A stretch of 64,000 nucleotides of DNA from Lichenostomus cassidix (GCA_008360975.2 CM039183.1:57524850-57588849), one strand, 5' to 3'; shown: positions 35,985 through 49,593, counted from the stretch's first letter. Notes: generated from the sequence alone by a model not told the origin. Program-made: numbers and translations.

Positions 35985-38870
35985 CAGGCAGTTTGGAGCT
36001 AGGCTTAAGACTAAATCCAGCAAATCAGTCTTGGACTGCACCCCTCAAAGTATTCAGCTTTATGCTTTATGTTGCTGTTTACCAGTCTTCAAGCCACATT
36101 TATACCAATACCTGAGACTACTTATCTTCCTGAACTCCAACTCATTCAAATTTGTCCAGAGGAAATAATCACAAATTTATTCAGCGTTACCTTTTGGCTT
36201 CGGTCCTAATCCAATTGACAAGTGCCAGCCTACATCAAGAGCTCTGAAAAGGTACTGTCCAGTGTGCATCAGTACTAATTTCTATCTGAATCTAAGTCTC
36301 AAGGAATATGTTAAGATCTTCATGCTAAACAGTGCCACGGGTAAGTTCCATGCCAAACAGCTTGGCCAATATAATTAAAATTAAGATAGAAGTTATATTT
36401 CTCCACTGAACACCTGCAGTGGCTTTATTAAATTCCTGTAGCTGCACATTATCCTTCAGTGTCACAGAGAAAACACAGAGACTCAGTTGCGCCAGCCCAA
36501 GTGAGGTGCAGAGGTGCCTCACAGAGACTCTCAGGGACTGCCCTGAGGAGAGAGATCACATCTGCACCTCAGGAAACAGCCAGGCTGCTGCATGGCTTCT
36601 CCTGAGCAACACCTCATGAAATGCCACAATCTTCTGCACACATCTGTGATGTTTTCATTTACAGTAATAACTAAAACTACTAAAATAGCAGAAAATCATT
36701 TCTGGTAATGGAAAGGAAAGAGATAGGCCTTTTCAGCAAAAAGCCATACAGACAAAAGAGAGAAGAGAGATATTTGCATTTTCAGGTTTAATATTCCCTC
36801 TGGCCTTTCAGCTGAAGCATATGGGGGAAATGACTTGTGGGTTTTGTGCTAACTTTAATTAGCAAATAATTTTCATAATTTCTAACCAATACTCTTTTCC
36901 TTTGGAGTAACAGTCAAATAATGCAAGATATTCCCTGTTTCCTGTTACTTCCTGAGGAGATGAATAACAACTCCCTCCTGTTATGACTGCATACAGATCC
37001 AACCCCTCCTGCAAGTCCCCTGTGTCTGTCACCCCCCTCTTCCCACAAAGCCCTTGTGCCTACGTGGGTAATTACAACCATTCGGAATTCTTGATCTCTA
37101 GGATTTTTTTTTGGTTCTTTTGCTTCTTTCCTGCTCCCATTCCTCTCCCCAGCCTTATAATTCTCTGCAGCCTCTGAACAATGGATTAGCTGTTCCCTCC
37201 AGTAAAGTTTTCCAGAAATAGTCTTTAGAGTTTTGCCATATGTTTATCTTTCTTAATAGTCCAGTGAGTAGCCCCCTCATGACTCATGGGCAAACAAAGG
37301 TCTTGAATGGTTTGTTTATTCTTCTCAGCTAGATGGCATTGCCTAGGGCTGGCCATGCAGGCAGCAGAGGAGATCTGAGGAGGTGCGTACTGTTGCACGT
37401 ATTTCATTACAAGCAACATCATATTTACCCTGGTCCAGACTGCTGTGAATCAGAATGAAGGCTGGAAAATCGAGCTGCCCTCAGGTAGTCCCACTCTGAT
37501 ACTGTCCCGAGTGCCAGCGTGCTTCTACATGTACACCCATTCCCATGTGGACCCGCTGGTGGGAGAAGCTGAGGAGGAGAGGAGAGGAACTCACCCTAAA
37601 TAACCCAGCTTGTGACCTTTTCCCACTAGGCTGTCTCCCATTTCTGACAAAATCACTGAATAACCCTTGCCCGTCAGTGGGAAGGTGTATTTTGGCTCAC
37701 AAAGAACTAAGTCAAGAATAGTGCCAGAGCCCAAGAATTCAGTGTTAGATAAATAAACAAGTTTACCACTCCTGACAAAGAAAAAAATGCAACAGCCAGA
37801 GAGGCACATGCCCAGCAAAAAAAAATTGTGCCCAGAAGACCTGAGTTGTGGGGCTAAGCAATGCTCTTCAGAGTGCTCAATTTAAGACTGGCTCTCATGG
37901 CCAGAACTGGGTGTGCAAAGCCATGTAAAACATTCAGATATAAAACCTTATATCACTTCAGACACTGAAGAAGAAATGATGAGGTTATTCTGCTGCCCGT
38001 CCCCTCAAGGGAAAGGATCAAGGTAAAAGAAGTTAAACGTGATCCAAGTAGGTACCTAAGCAATCAACTTTCTTGCACTTTTAAACACTCTGTGGTCTCT
38101 AAGGGGACTGTGCTGGTCTGGCAGCTCTAATTCAGAACATCTGTGAGCTCTTGCTTTTACAGAGAAGGTGTTGGAGTTTGGGCACAGGATGCTATTTAGA
38201 GGTCTTCTTTTAGGGCTCAGAAACTTGAGATCTGTCCAATCAGTAGCCCATACATATAGTTGGGGCATGCCATGGCATTGATTATGGTTGTTGGTTAAGA
38301 TGGACTAGTGACAGGCATTGTGTGGTATTTTGACAATTTCCTCATGAGTAGATCTGGGAAGCTATGCTGGATGACATAGATGAGGCTGCTGGGATGCAGC
38401 TATTGTTTTACACACAAAGATGTAAAACTGTTGGAGGAAAATATCTGAAGTCTAGACGTATGTAGCAGAGTTCCCAGAGTGTCTATGGTCCTCATTTAGA
38501 GAGGGCTGAATGGCAAAACTTGGAACCCAACACAAGGGTGACGAAGTGGCATGAGGTCCCAGAAGAATGGTGCAGAGGTAAAAAATTATCAGATCATGAA
38601 AGGAAGATTAATCAAAACTACTGCATTCTGAAAAGGAAGTAGTTGTGACTGACCTGAACCTCAATGTCTAAACTGGCAGACTAATACCAAGGTTCCCACC
38701 TGGTATCCACCTCTTGTTTCAGAATAACATGGGCCTCCTACAGATATGAGCTGTGACATATCTCAGGTACCACAGAGCACTTGAAATGTCACAAGTGACT
38801 TGATCAGGCACTTGAGTGGGTCCCAAACTGCCTGTCACCCGTGTGAGCACTTAAAAGCCAAACCAGGTAA
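35985..38870. other. Non-coding stretch, nothing recognised
   Basis: Unique sequence; open frames are 75 codons or fewer. The patch 36980-37200 is pyrimidine-rich on +. No repeat family, RNA gene or promoter is recognised. Confidence 0.7.
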
Positions 38871-39119
38871 ATAAGGATGTCTGACCTTTCTGGAATACAG
38901 TGAAATGATGAAAGTTCAGTCCCTAAGGGATGACTACATTTCTGTACTTCAGAAGGTCACAGACCTTCTCCAAATGCTTACTCACCAAGGTGGGTTACCC
39001 CTGGAAGATCAGCAGATTAAAAGTTTGGAGACCCAGGAAACCAGTGAACTCCAGCAGGCTGCTACAGTCAGCACCATTCCCTCACAGACAGGAACCTTCT
39101 GTTCAAGAGACTGCTGATC

Positions 39120-41415
39120 ACAGCTGTGCAAATAGCAGGAGAAGGAAAGCCTTTTCGGAAGGGAAGATTTATACCTTTCATAGGTCAAGCTTCATCTGAA
39201 ATCACGGGGAAGACCAGGACAGGTAGTGAAGCATGAATGTAATATATACACTTCAAGGTGGTATTTAGTATATGACATCTTTTCTAAAGATTAAGAAGGG
39301 ATTGATAATATCTTACATTCTCAGCATCCCTTGGAAATATTGCCAGGTTTCCAAGTTTTCAACATCAACAGTAAATGAAAGGTGAACTCCTCTTCTTAAA
39401 GGGTAGAAAAGGGAGGTGAAGGAAGAAAGATATAATGTTGGCAAGTATTTTGTTGCTTTCTCTGAGCAACCCTAGTCGTCACAAGTCAAAATATTTTGCA
39501 ACAGGAAGGAAAGGATAACTTGTACACTGAGGTCTTTTATAAGAAAGGAAGTTCAGTCAGAGTGTGTGTTTCCTAAGCATCAGAGAAACAAATACTTTCA
39601 GCATCAAAAAATGGAAAAACAGAACAAGTTTTCCAGGCACAGCTCACCTCTTCTCACAAGGCAGGTAGAAGTCCGACAGGAAGAGGATGAGACACAAGTT
39701 CAGATGCTGGAGACCTAACACAGTAACACAGTATCTGGCCATACAGAGTCATGTTAAATTCCACCATTACTCTGAAACTAAGGCATGAAGCCTAAGCCTT
39801 TCTGCTGGCAAGCTTTTGAGCATGTATTTCTATCTTTTTATTTATATATTTGTCTTCTCCAACATACTGCCATCATATACTGCATTGTTACATCTTGTAT
39901 GAATGGGCATTGGGTGTACTATCCTGGGAGCACACTAACTGGTGCACTGAAAAGGGAATAGGTCTCTGCCTGTGTACTTGTAGGCTGTATTTTACTTCTG
40001 GAGAAATGGACTTGCCAAAACAAAGAAACATAATTTTTTACCTGACTTGGACACGTACAGATAAGAATTTTTTTTTAACATAAATATGTGACAAAATTTT
40101 AAGGCTACAAAGTGCTCTGTCTGAATATTCTATAATAGATATAATATCATTCACTGTAATTTAGAGACAAGGAATGTACTGCTGTGTAATTCCTCTGGCC
40201 TTTTTTTCAGCAGTGCTACATAAAAAGGAGTAAAAATATTACTTTTAGAGTATTATTCTATATCAATACCCATATCACTGCAAATAAAGGTGCATGTGTT
40301 TATATGGGATGTGTTTTGCTTCATAGGTATTGGGCTATTTGTGTACATCATAAGAATCTGTTCTGTGTTTAGTAAATACACAGCAATCTACTGTTTTGTG
40401 GAAGTATTTACAATTTCTGCTGACTTTTTGCCCAGGCCTGTTTTTTGTAAACCTCATTATTGCATATGTCATTTAAAGCACACATTGTAAGAGCTGATGG
40501 CTTCAGCTATGTAGCTGGAAATATTGAATAATTCATGCCTATGTTCATATATTTCCTGGAGTTTTCAGGCAGGATGGTTCAATAGAAAAAAATATGAAGT
40601 CTACATAAGTACTGTGTCTACCTACAAGTGGAAACAATCATAAAAAATCATTTGCTTCTTATTTTATTGGTAAGAATAACAGCTGCCTTGACATCATACA
40701 AATAGAAAGAAAGGTTTTGTGAAGGTAATGTGGAGGTTTGTCTGTGCTAGTTTCCTGGGCATTCCATTACCAGTTGCCAAATCCTGACACTCTTTAACCA
40801 TCTAGAAACGTCACTGGGTTTTGTTGATGAAAGTTCTTTAACTTCAGAAGTAAATTGCTTGCAAACTACACAGGATTCATTATGCTTTCAGAGCATGGTT
40901 CTGTTTCTGTTGAAGCAGGTGTAACTCTGACCAGTTCCTATCAGCTCCTTATCCTTTATCTTTTATGTAAATCTTTTATGAGGTAAATTGATAACCACAG
41001 GACCAAGAAATCATCAGAATAGTTCTCTGTGATGTGCATCAGAGATACTGAGAAGCACTGCCTGGGATAAATGTAATTTCAGCTCCTTACACAGCTTTTT
41101 CTTGTCTTTTGCTAAATGCAAGTTTTGACTTGCTATCTTCCTCTCATACCTGGATGTTTAGGCACCTTGACTAGCTTGAGAGGATGAACCTGCACAGCTG
41201 CCAGTTGCTTATTATGTTTAGAGATTGCTCCTTGAATTGTAGCTCACACCTGTCATGATGTTAGAACAGCATTGTGATCACCTGAATTAAATTCCTAGCA
41301 TCAGGTTATAAAGTGTCACAGAGATTTCTCCATCAGACATAAAGGTTGAGATTGTCTAAAACTGCTTTTCAAAAAAGAGATCTTGCACTTACTCAAAGTC
41401 TGTTGTAGTGCTCAG
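39120..41415. other. Non-coding stretch, nothing recognised
   Basis: Unique AT-rich sequence; open frames are 89 codons or fewer. Nothing recognised. Confidence 0.7.
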
Positions 41416-41417
41416 TA

Positions 41418-41765
41418 CCAGATTATATACATATGATGTATATTAATCATACTATATTCCTATTTTACTATAGTAAAAAAATCAATTCTATAGTATTGTA
41501 TTACATGTTATAAATCAAGAATTCTGTATAAGTTTCATATTAAAATTAATTATAGACAATATATTAATGTCCTAATACTGCTCTGTGTGTTGCTATATAT
41601 ATACTGTGATTGTTGCTCTATGAATTCTATACATTAGTGTATTATTATAGTTAGTATATACAAATTCATAGATACACACACTGCTGTGTGGATACAGATA
41701 TATGTATACCTGTATATACAGCTGTGTACACACACACAAATACACAAATACACATATACACAGGC
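41418..41765. repeat. AT-rich and alternating TA/CA low-complexity tract
   Basis: About 240 bases dense in TA steps (atatac, tatata, atgtatat) pass into a decayed CA-type microsatellite (acacacac, aaatacacaaatacacatatacac) at about 41670-41763. This is alternating purine-pyrimidine sequence and probably unstable. The frames across it (41634-41837 on -) are repeat products. Confidence 0.85.
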
Positions 41766-41827
41766 TGTAGAAGTATTTGCAGTATTTACAGCAGTGAGCA
41801 GAATGCTGGTAGAGAATAACAACCTAG

Positions 41828-41910
41828 ACATGTCCACATGGCTCCAAGCTCCTCCCCATCACGGCTGCTGCCATAAAATTAACTCTGTCCTGGCTGAAAA
41901 CCAGGATACA
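41828..41910 (-). mobile_element. Partial endogenous-retrovirus LTR, 5' end
   Basis: Read on the minus strand from 41910 this begins tgtatcctggttttcagcc and continues aggacagagttaatttt. From memory, that is the hallmark start of several avian ERV LTR families (tg.cctggtttt..gc..ggacagagttaatttt). About 80 bases are recognisable; the rest of the LTR is missing or too diverged, and no internal retroviral genes are seen. A related LTR head lies at 44695 on the other strand. Confidence 0.6.
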
Positions 41911-41914
41911 AGTG

Positions 41915-44690
41915 ATAATCTGTTATTGTTTTGGATTATTCCCCATGGCACCAGGCCAAGGTGTGACACATTTTAGAGTCTGTCCAAGCTTAAATCTCAC
42001 TGTAGCAGCAACTAACCACTGGATTGCCGGTGAATGCCAAGGGCCATGAGCAGTCCTGGAGGGTGGGTGAGGGATGTGCAGTGGTGAAGCAGAAGAGAGA
42101 AAGAGGCTGGTGAGTGTGCTGGCACCTTCCCCTCCTGTTAGAATGAAGAATGTCAGTGCCAGGGGCTGGCAGTCTGTAGTTCAACCCTGTTATTTTGAGG
42201 GACAGACTGCTCACCCAACCCAGGTGACCCCTGGTCAGTGCAGCACCTTCCCACCCTCCCTTGCTGAAGCTTCTTCCAAGGCCTTGGCATCCCTGCTTTC
42301 TCTGGGACTTTGGCCTCAATCATGACCCTAGGGCATCCTGCTATCCTATTTTTTTTCCACATATTTTTTATGTGGAGATGAGCAGAGATGTGATGTTTTC
42401 AGTCAGCAAAAGGTTACGCCCATGTTATGATGGCAGCAGACTGAATTCCTTCCTGGCTTGTGGCCTGATATACCAATTCAATAATAAGTGTCTTCCACTT
42501 GCTGTCTTTCAAGCTGCCTCCTGAAGGCAAGTGGCTGATTAGCATCTGAGCTCTTTTTCCCTGTCACCGCAGGAACTGTGTCTCCCTTTCCCAGTGTTGT
42601 GTCTTACAAGGAGATAAATTTTTAATTGTTCCTTCCCTTGAATCTTCATCTGGCAAATGCAAGAGAGATAATTTCCTGCAGTGCAAAAAGAATATTTCCT
42701 AAAAGCCATGTTTAGTTCCTCAATCTGTGAAAATTTGTATAACGTGGAAAACCCGATCATCTCTTACTTTCCTTCAAAAAGTCTCCTCTACATAAACTGT
42801 GAGGGAAAGTGATGTCTAGGAAAGGGGAGGGCATTGCTATTTTCTGCAGGAAAAAGGCTCTCTAAGTATTTTTCAACATGTTTCTTAATAAATGTATATT
42901 ATGCAATGAATTAGGCCTCCAGTAACATTTTTTAGGGCAGCTGTAAGGCTTCACAGAATCATAAAAGTCATGGACTGATTAAATGATCTAAGACAATACA
43001 CTCATTTTTCCATTCCTCTCCCGGTAAATGATTGTTCTCTGAGCAATGTTTTTCCAGTGCTTTTTCTCAGTTTTGTTTAAAGGAATCAGACAATAGGGGC
43101 TCTCATTGTTTTCTCAGTAGGTTTATCCAGAGCCAGAAAATTCTCCATACATATAATCAGCAAATGTTTCATGCTATTATTGTAATTTCTTGTAGCTCAT
43201 GTTGTTAATTTCATTCATGATTAAATCAAATCTTTGTTCTGTTTACACTCTTAAAACCCTTACAGGTAGTTTCTGTACTGCATATATGTTCTTCCAGTTG
43301 TGTGCTGGTCTTAAAAGAGATCTATATCCTTTGCCTTCCTAGCGTTACCTTGGATTTAATAAATTGGTTCCAAAGTAGTGATTTGCAAATTCAGATGCCT
43401 CAAAGTAAAATTTTCCTTGCTTTAATTTTTTTCCTACTGGTCTCCTTTTAATTCCTTCCAATTTGCTTGTTTTCCCCTGCATTTTCTCTAAATTGAATGT
43501 GATATTGCAGGTTTAAATTATGTATATTTTTGTTTGGGAATAGATGCTAATGTACCAGCTCCTCCCAGTAAAGTGGATATTCTCAGGTATTTTGAGCTAA
43601 GAATACACAGAATAAAATTTCCTTATCTCACAGATAAGCACCATCTTATTTAAAGGGCTCCAGCACACATCATGCATATTTATAACTTATACAAAGTACA
43701 GACAAAATATAGAAAACTTGTTTATATTCATGCCAAACCTTAGACAACTTCTTGTCAACAGGTGTATTGTTTAGTATGACCCACAAGCCAAAAACGCCTT
43801 GCAACTGATATGACTTGTAACTGATATGGTTTGCAATACAAAACAAATGCCTTTCTATTTACTTCATTTGACTGTGAGAAAGCAAGCCTGTGAAAAACAC
43901 ATTCTTACAGAGGTAATAGGTGGCTATAAAAAGTATTTCCCTATTCTTAAATCTAAGTTAGTGACTCAGTAGTATTTCATTCCCATGCTAATGTGATGAA
44001 TGCCTAAAAAAAACCAAGTTAATTACTGCTAAAACCTCATTGATTCAGACTGCTCTATAGATTTTTCCAGAGCACTGTGCAGAAGTGTTGTCTGACCACA
44101 GCACTTAGGAGTGCTGGATGTCACAAGTACCTAATGAGTACGGTATGCTAAAAGTACCTCAGTTCCATTACACTTGAGATATTACTTGAACTAATTTCCA
44201 TTTGGCTGGCTCTCAAGCATTTGCTGTTGTCCCTTTCTGAATTACAGCTAAACAAAAAAGTAAGAAAGGCTCTTTTCAACATTGCATTCCACATTTCTCA
44301 GCTCAGGTTTTCTCTTTCAAGATCCATATAATTCATTAGCCTGGAAGGTAAAATGAAAGGAAAAAAAATAAAAACTTTTCAAGATGATGTAACCTATGTT
44401 GCCGAGTAGGTCAGGGTAGTAGTCATAGCTAGAGTAAAAAAACAAATTGAGTGGCTTTCTTGTGCAACAGCAGGGAGGAAGAAGAGAGGTACCTTTACAG
44501 CATGGATGTCTCAACATGGGCACTACATATGGTCATCAAGTCATAAAATCACTGATATGACATATTATCCACTCTCTACAAGTGGAGAGAAGAGCCTATA
44601 GACAAAAAAAGACATGACAAGGGGGAAGCTAGAGTTGCATGATTCTGGCTTTGGGATACAACATGCCTTCTGCCTACTTAGAGTCCATAG
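41915..44690. other. Non-coding stretch, nothing recognised
   Basis: The part 42000-42350 is GC-richer and carries several overlapping frames on both strands (up to 109 codons, 41990-42319 on -), none recognised. The remainder is AT-rich and unique. Confidence 0.65.
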
Positions 44691-44694
44691 CTAG

Positions 44695-44935
44695 TGTGCT
44701 GGTTTTGGCTGGAGTAGAGTTCATTGTCTTCATAGTGGTTTGTATGGGGCTACATTTTGTATTTCTGCTGAAAATAGTGTTGATAGTATAGAAATGTTTT
44801 TGTTATTGCCAGGCAGCACTTGCACAACTTCAAGGCCTTTTCTACTTCTTGTACTATCCCACCAGCGAGGAGTCTGGGGATGCACAATACTCTGGGAGGG
44901 TATTTTGATTTGAGCCATGCAATACCACATCAGAC
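44695..44935 (+). mobile_element. Truncated avian ERV LTR
   Basis: Begins tgtgctggttttggctgg, then agtagagtt, gtatggggct, gtgttgata, tttttgttattgcc, caaggccttttctacttctt (44831-44850) and ccaccagcgaggag (44859-44872), ending near ccatgcaataccacatca. I recognise the whole order as a common bird LTR of the ERV class (probably ERVL-like; exact family not assigned). The middle of its 3' half appears deleted before the ccataccata segment, and no polyadenylation or R-U5 part, internal genes or second LTR are seen, so it is a truncated solo LTR. Confidence 0.85.
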
Positions 44936-44939
44936 ATAC

Positions 44940-45720
44940 TGTGAGTGATGATTATATGAGTGTTACAAATTCATTAGGATTTTGTAAACTCTCTCATCTG
45001 CCAGCCAGTTGTTACATGCATAGGTGAAGATTTTACTTACACCTGCACAGAAATAAAATGTCTCCCTTTTCCAGCAGGGTTTACCACCACCTTATTGCTC
45101 AGGTGAAAAGCATGAATAACATGCAGAGATGAAGTGTGTATCCCATGAGGCTTTCAGGAGACTTTCCTTCATGTAAGTTCCTTGAGGAGAACAGGAAGAT
45201 AAAACTGGGGGATTTGGCACCAGACCCATCATAAATGTATTCCCCACTTACAGGGATGCAACACTAACCTGATTTGTTTGCGTTGGGCCAGATATCATAC
45301 CAGAAATTCATGATTTCAAACATTTGATTTTTTTCCCCCTAAGTCTATATGTTAACATTAATAGTGAAAGGTGTCTATCAGGTACATGATGATAATGCTG
45401 TTTTCTACTTTTAGGGATTCATTGCTTTCTGCAAAGAATTGGGAAAGAGGAACAAATTCCCCCAGAGGGTTCTAATCCAGTAGGCATGAAGTCAGTAATC
45501 ATTCATGCCTAGATTAGGTTCTAACATCCAAACTACAAGGCTACCTAAACCCCAGGGATCTTCATATGTCAGATGAATCATGCCTCCACTTATCATCCAG
45601 AAATGGAAAGAGCAAGTAATGACTTCATTCAAGCACTAAATTCAAAACAAGTGCTCCAAGCCTTTGAACCCTGAGCAATGCCAGTGAGGCCCAGACATTA
45701 TATCTGGCCTTCAGACTTTG
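44940..45720. other. Non-coding stretch, nothing recognised
   Basis: Unique sequence with only very short open frames and no recognised element. Confidence 0.7.
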
Positions 45721-45722
45721 GG

Positions 45723-45724
<2 letters not shown>

Positions 45725-45758
<34 letters not shown>
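45725..45758. repeat. (TG)17 microsatellite
   Basis: Seventeen uninterrupted TG units (34 bases). A likely length polymorphism. Confidence 0.99.
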
Positions 45759-45762
<4 letters not shown>

Positions 45763-47336
45763 CATCCTCATCTATTCCACGCAGCAGGATTATACTCTTG
45801 TCTTGCTTGCAAATCCAGAGCCAGGTGACCTGAGGGGAACTGTAGACTGGAGACCAAGTTATTTACACAGTGTCCACATTTTGCTTGCTGAGCTGTAATG
45901 GTTTTAAAACCCTCTAGTAAGGAGTACACTGTGTTCTCTGCTGTCTAAATGTGCTGGGAAACATAGTGCATGTGTTGTCTAAGCAGGTTTTGGTGATGTG
46001 AGCTCCATGCCATTCTCCAGCGGGTGAACATGTAAGGCTCTTGTAGAATAGTCCAGGCATGAAGTGCTAATCAAAGACTAAAAATCCTAGGGCAGACAGG
46101 GATGCAGAGTAGGGAGGCATTATTGTGAATTTAAGAGGAAAATCTGGTGTAGTTTCATTACCTAAACAGATACACAAAGATTTGCTCTGGAGATCTCAAC
46201 TGATTCATTCAGGTTATACATGGTTGATAAGAGAAATAGTCATAAATGCTTTGATACTCCATGGAAAATTGTATCATTCCACAGAGATGTCAATTGTTCT
46301 TGTCTCTAGATCTTCAAAGGATATACAAAAAGGGAAAATGAGAACAGAACCTAATTTGTTCTGGGATCCAAAAAAAGGAATAGGAATTTTACCATTACTA
46401 CAATGAGGCAAAGTTGTCTTCTTTGAATAGTGGTTTTTTTCTTTTTCACCTCTCTTACCAGCTTGTACACCTGTGATCAAAGTACATTGTGTAACTGAAC
46501 CTCAGTTGCAACTAGTTTTCTATTTTAATGCATTAGAGGATTGGCAAAGGCTTTTATTTTGAAAGCTTCCTCTTTCATTAAAATTGCACATGAAGACCTG
46601 ATGCAGCAGAGTTCACCTCCATGGTTTTGAAAATTACCAAACTCACAAATAACCATTGTAGTGTTGGGAACTGCAGAACAATTGTCAAGAGCGGTCTTCT
46701 TTAATACACAAATCTCTTCATTGCCTGTACCTAGGGGCCTCCCAAATTCTTTTAAATAGTTTTTTGAAAGGGATTGTCTATAAAAACATCTGTGATCCGG
46801 AAGCAGAATGAGGTCAGAGGAAAAGCTGTGACGAAAGTAAGCTCAGTGGGCTTATTATTATCCAATCCAGACAACATGCTGGTGCTACAAAACAAACACC
46901 ACCTTCAGGTAAGAAATCCTTCCCCAAATGTCTTTGGTCAACACCTGAGCTCAATTCAAACTTTCCTGGAGGTCCAAGAGAAACATTGCATTCTTCTTAG
47001 CTGTTTTCCTGTTTGTCTGCCTCAGTCCTCTTGAGTTTCAGCCTGAATTGAGTCACCCAGCCTTAGAATTCATAGAGGAAATTGCAGAACGTCAGAATGA
47101 CATCATCACTGTTGCAGGGCACTACCTTAATTTACAAACCTCAGAGGGTCCAACACCAAATTTACCTGGCCTGGCCCTATAAACAGGGTCAGTATAGATC
47201 CTAATGCACAGGTTCCCTTGAAACCAAGCAAACTGGCATTAAGAGTGGAGCTAGGCAGAAATGAGAGGCTTAGTGCTGCTGCTAGGCTAAAGACAAGGCT
47301 CCTTGCTGGTGCTGAGGCTGCCTGCAGCTGAAACTG

Positions 47337-47371
47337 ATATGGAGGTGTTTGCACCATATGGAGGTGTTTGC
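47337..47371. repeat. 19-bp-period tandem duplication
   Basis: The 16-base block atatggaggtgtttgc occurs at 47337-47352 and again at 47356-47371, separated by acc. Confidence 0.95.
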
Positions 47372-48570
47372 TCTCCAAGGGGAGAGCAGCTGAAGGTGTA
47401 GGATGGGAAAATAATACACAAGAGGAAACCTGTGAGCAAACAGAAGTTCAGAGGGAAGGGATCAAAGTGCGACCATCTTTAGCTCAATTCCAGACTGCAA
47501 AGGCTTTAGGTTCTCCTGAGTTTCAGCCATGATTAAGGACTGAAGAGGTTGAGCACTCATTTCACCTACAGAGGAGAGTCACAAGCCACTCAAAATCCCT
47601 GGTGCTCCACTGACATTAGTGACTCTAAACAAATGACCTAGAGCCAGGTATTTGAGGTCATCAGGAAGAGTCTCTGTCTCAGGGTGGCTCTCCTGGGTGT
47701 GTTCCTTCTTCTCATAAGCCCTTGCCATGAGAATAATCTGTGGTCAGACACCCCACTCAGCTGGCTTTACCAAGGCAGGCTCAGACCATCTCAGGTGTGA
47801 AAACTTTATTGTCCCACAGACTTGCCCTGGCACCATCTGGAAGTGACACACATTTCTAGTGCAGGCAATGTCACAGGGGTCCTCTTAAAAGCTCAGAAGT
47901 CATTTGGACTGTCTAGTTCATGTCCCCCAGGGATTTCAGTGGTTCCTGGGTTTAGTCATCAACACATTTGCTCTAGAGAGGCCTAGGGAAAATGGGATTC
48001 ACAAGAAGTCCTCAGCATTCCTCTAGACCTGCTTCTATTCAAAGAAATGTCAGCAACATTCAAGAAAGTGCAGGGCATTTCCAAAGGTCCTTCTTCAATC
48101 CCACTTTTGTGATGGTGGGATAAGGTATTTTTCTTTCTAAAACTTGAACTTTCCCACACTGTTTTGTCAATGGTGAACAATATTAAGAGGGTTTCTTACC
48201 TCAAGTTTTCAGGACATTTTAAAGCTAGTTACTTAAAGGAAGTTAGTTATGTAGGTTTTTCCTCACTGAGAAAAAAAAAAGACCTTAAAAATTGTACCTA
48301 ATGATACCCTGAAAAACCTGTAAAGGATAAAAATCAGATTTACAAGCAATTCTAAACAGGTGTCACTTCAATATATTTTTATTGCTTTAATGAGCTCATT
48401 TTTCAGTGACTTTTCTTATCTGATATTCCTGAAGGGTCCTTGGCATTCTTCACATTTTTCCCTTTTGCTTTCAGCTGCTTCGTAGTGCCCTTTCTACTTC
48501 AATCTTTCATTGAGATGCTAAGTTGAGTGACATACTTTAATTAGGTGACATTTGTTGCCAAGGAGACATG

Positions 48571-48589
48571 CTTATTTAGACTAAATAAG
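48571..48589. repeat. Perfect 19-bp palindrome
   Basis: cttatttag and ctaaataag are exact reverse complements around a single central A. It could act as a symmetric binding site for an AT-rich-binding dimer; that is inference. Confidence 0.6.
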
Positions 48590-49593
48590 AGGAGGTTACT
48601 TTAAAATCCAAATGCACTATAAATGGCAGCTTTATGTGTGGAAGGGGACAAGAGTTTTATCTGAGAGGTCATTAGCATATTTCTCCTGTTATTTTGGAAA
48701 GAAACTTACAACAACGTTCATTTTTTTGTCGCTCAGCATAGCTCCAGTCTTGCAGGTCTGCCTTCTAATGAAATATTTTTCACAATTAAGCAATAAATTT
48801 GGAAGTGCCTGGCAAGTGCCTTGATTTAAATCCTTGATTCAAATTGCAGTCACTGTTACATTTGTATACGAAGACATATGCTTCTAGCATGCTTATTTTG
48901 GCTTTTTTGTAGTCCTATTTCTTGTAATAATAATAATTAAAATAAGTAAATAGTACATTTTCAGAGTACCCAGTGTGACAAGTTCTTGTCTGAATTCCCC
49001 CTCTGGTAAAAGGAGTAACAGATGGAGGACATCCAATATTAATTATTGGAACATTGGTACAGGAGTTGGTTGCTGCAGTAAGATGAAACCATCAAAGTAG
49101 ATTTTACATTTCAACACATTGGGGATATTCATGTGTTTCAATTTGAGCCATTAAGAATCTCCTTGAATTTAAAAAAAAAAAAAATTAAAATTGTGAAACA
49201 TAGCCAAAAGTAGGGGGCAAAGATTCATGTAACATACATTAATACAAGTATATAAAATAATGTAGTTAATCAATATGTAGCTGCACACTTATAGAGATGT
49301 CCTGCAGAGATTAATGGATTAGATACCAAATTCCAGAGAGTTCTGAACCATCCCATAGCTATTCTTACTGAAGTGGAACCTTATGTATTTTAGAATAATG
49401 CCTCTGATTAAATCTTAGTTCCATTTCTGTACATGGAAGTCCTATAAGTCCTTGAAGACCTTTCCATAAGAAAAAGAAGGTTAAGAAATTTATTTTGAAG
49501 TGAGTGAAAATTAAATTAAATTTTCACTAAGATGAGAGAAAAATAACTTGCTATTTCATTTAAATAAGCATTATCATGACAGGAAATAAACTT

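Larger units (their letters stand above)
45760..49590. other. Non-coding stretch with one duplication and a palindrome
   Basis: Unique sequence; open frames are 93 codons or fewer, none recognised. It contains the 19-bp duplication at 47337, the 19-bp palindrome at 48571 and an A-run at about 49170-49183. Confidence 0.7.

Noticed and set aside
44730..44930. 66-codon minus-strand frame
   Set aside because: It lies wholly inside the LTR in antisense and is a by-product of it.
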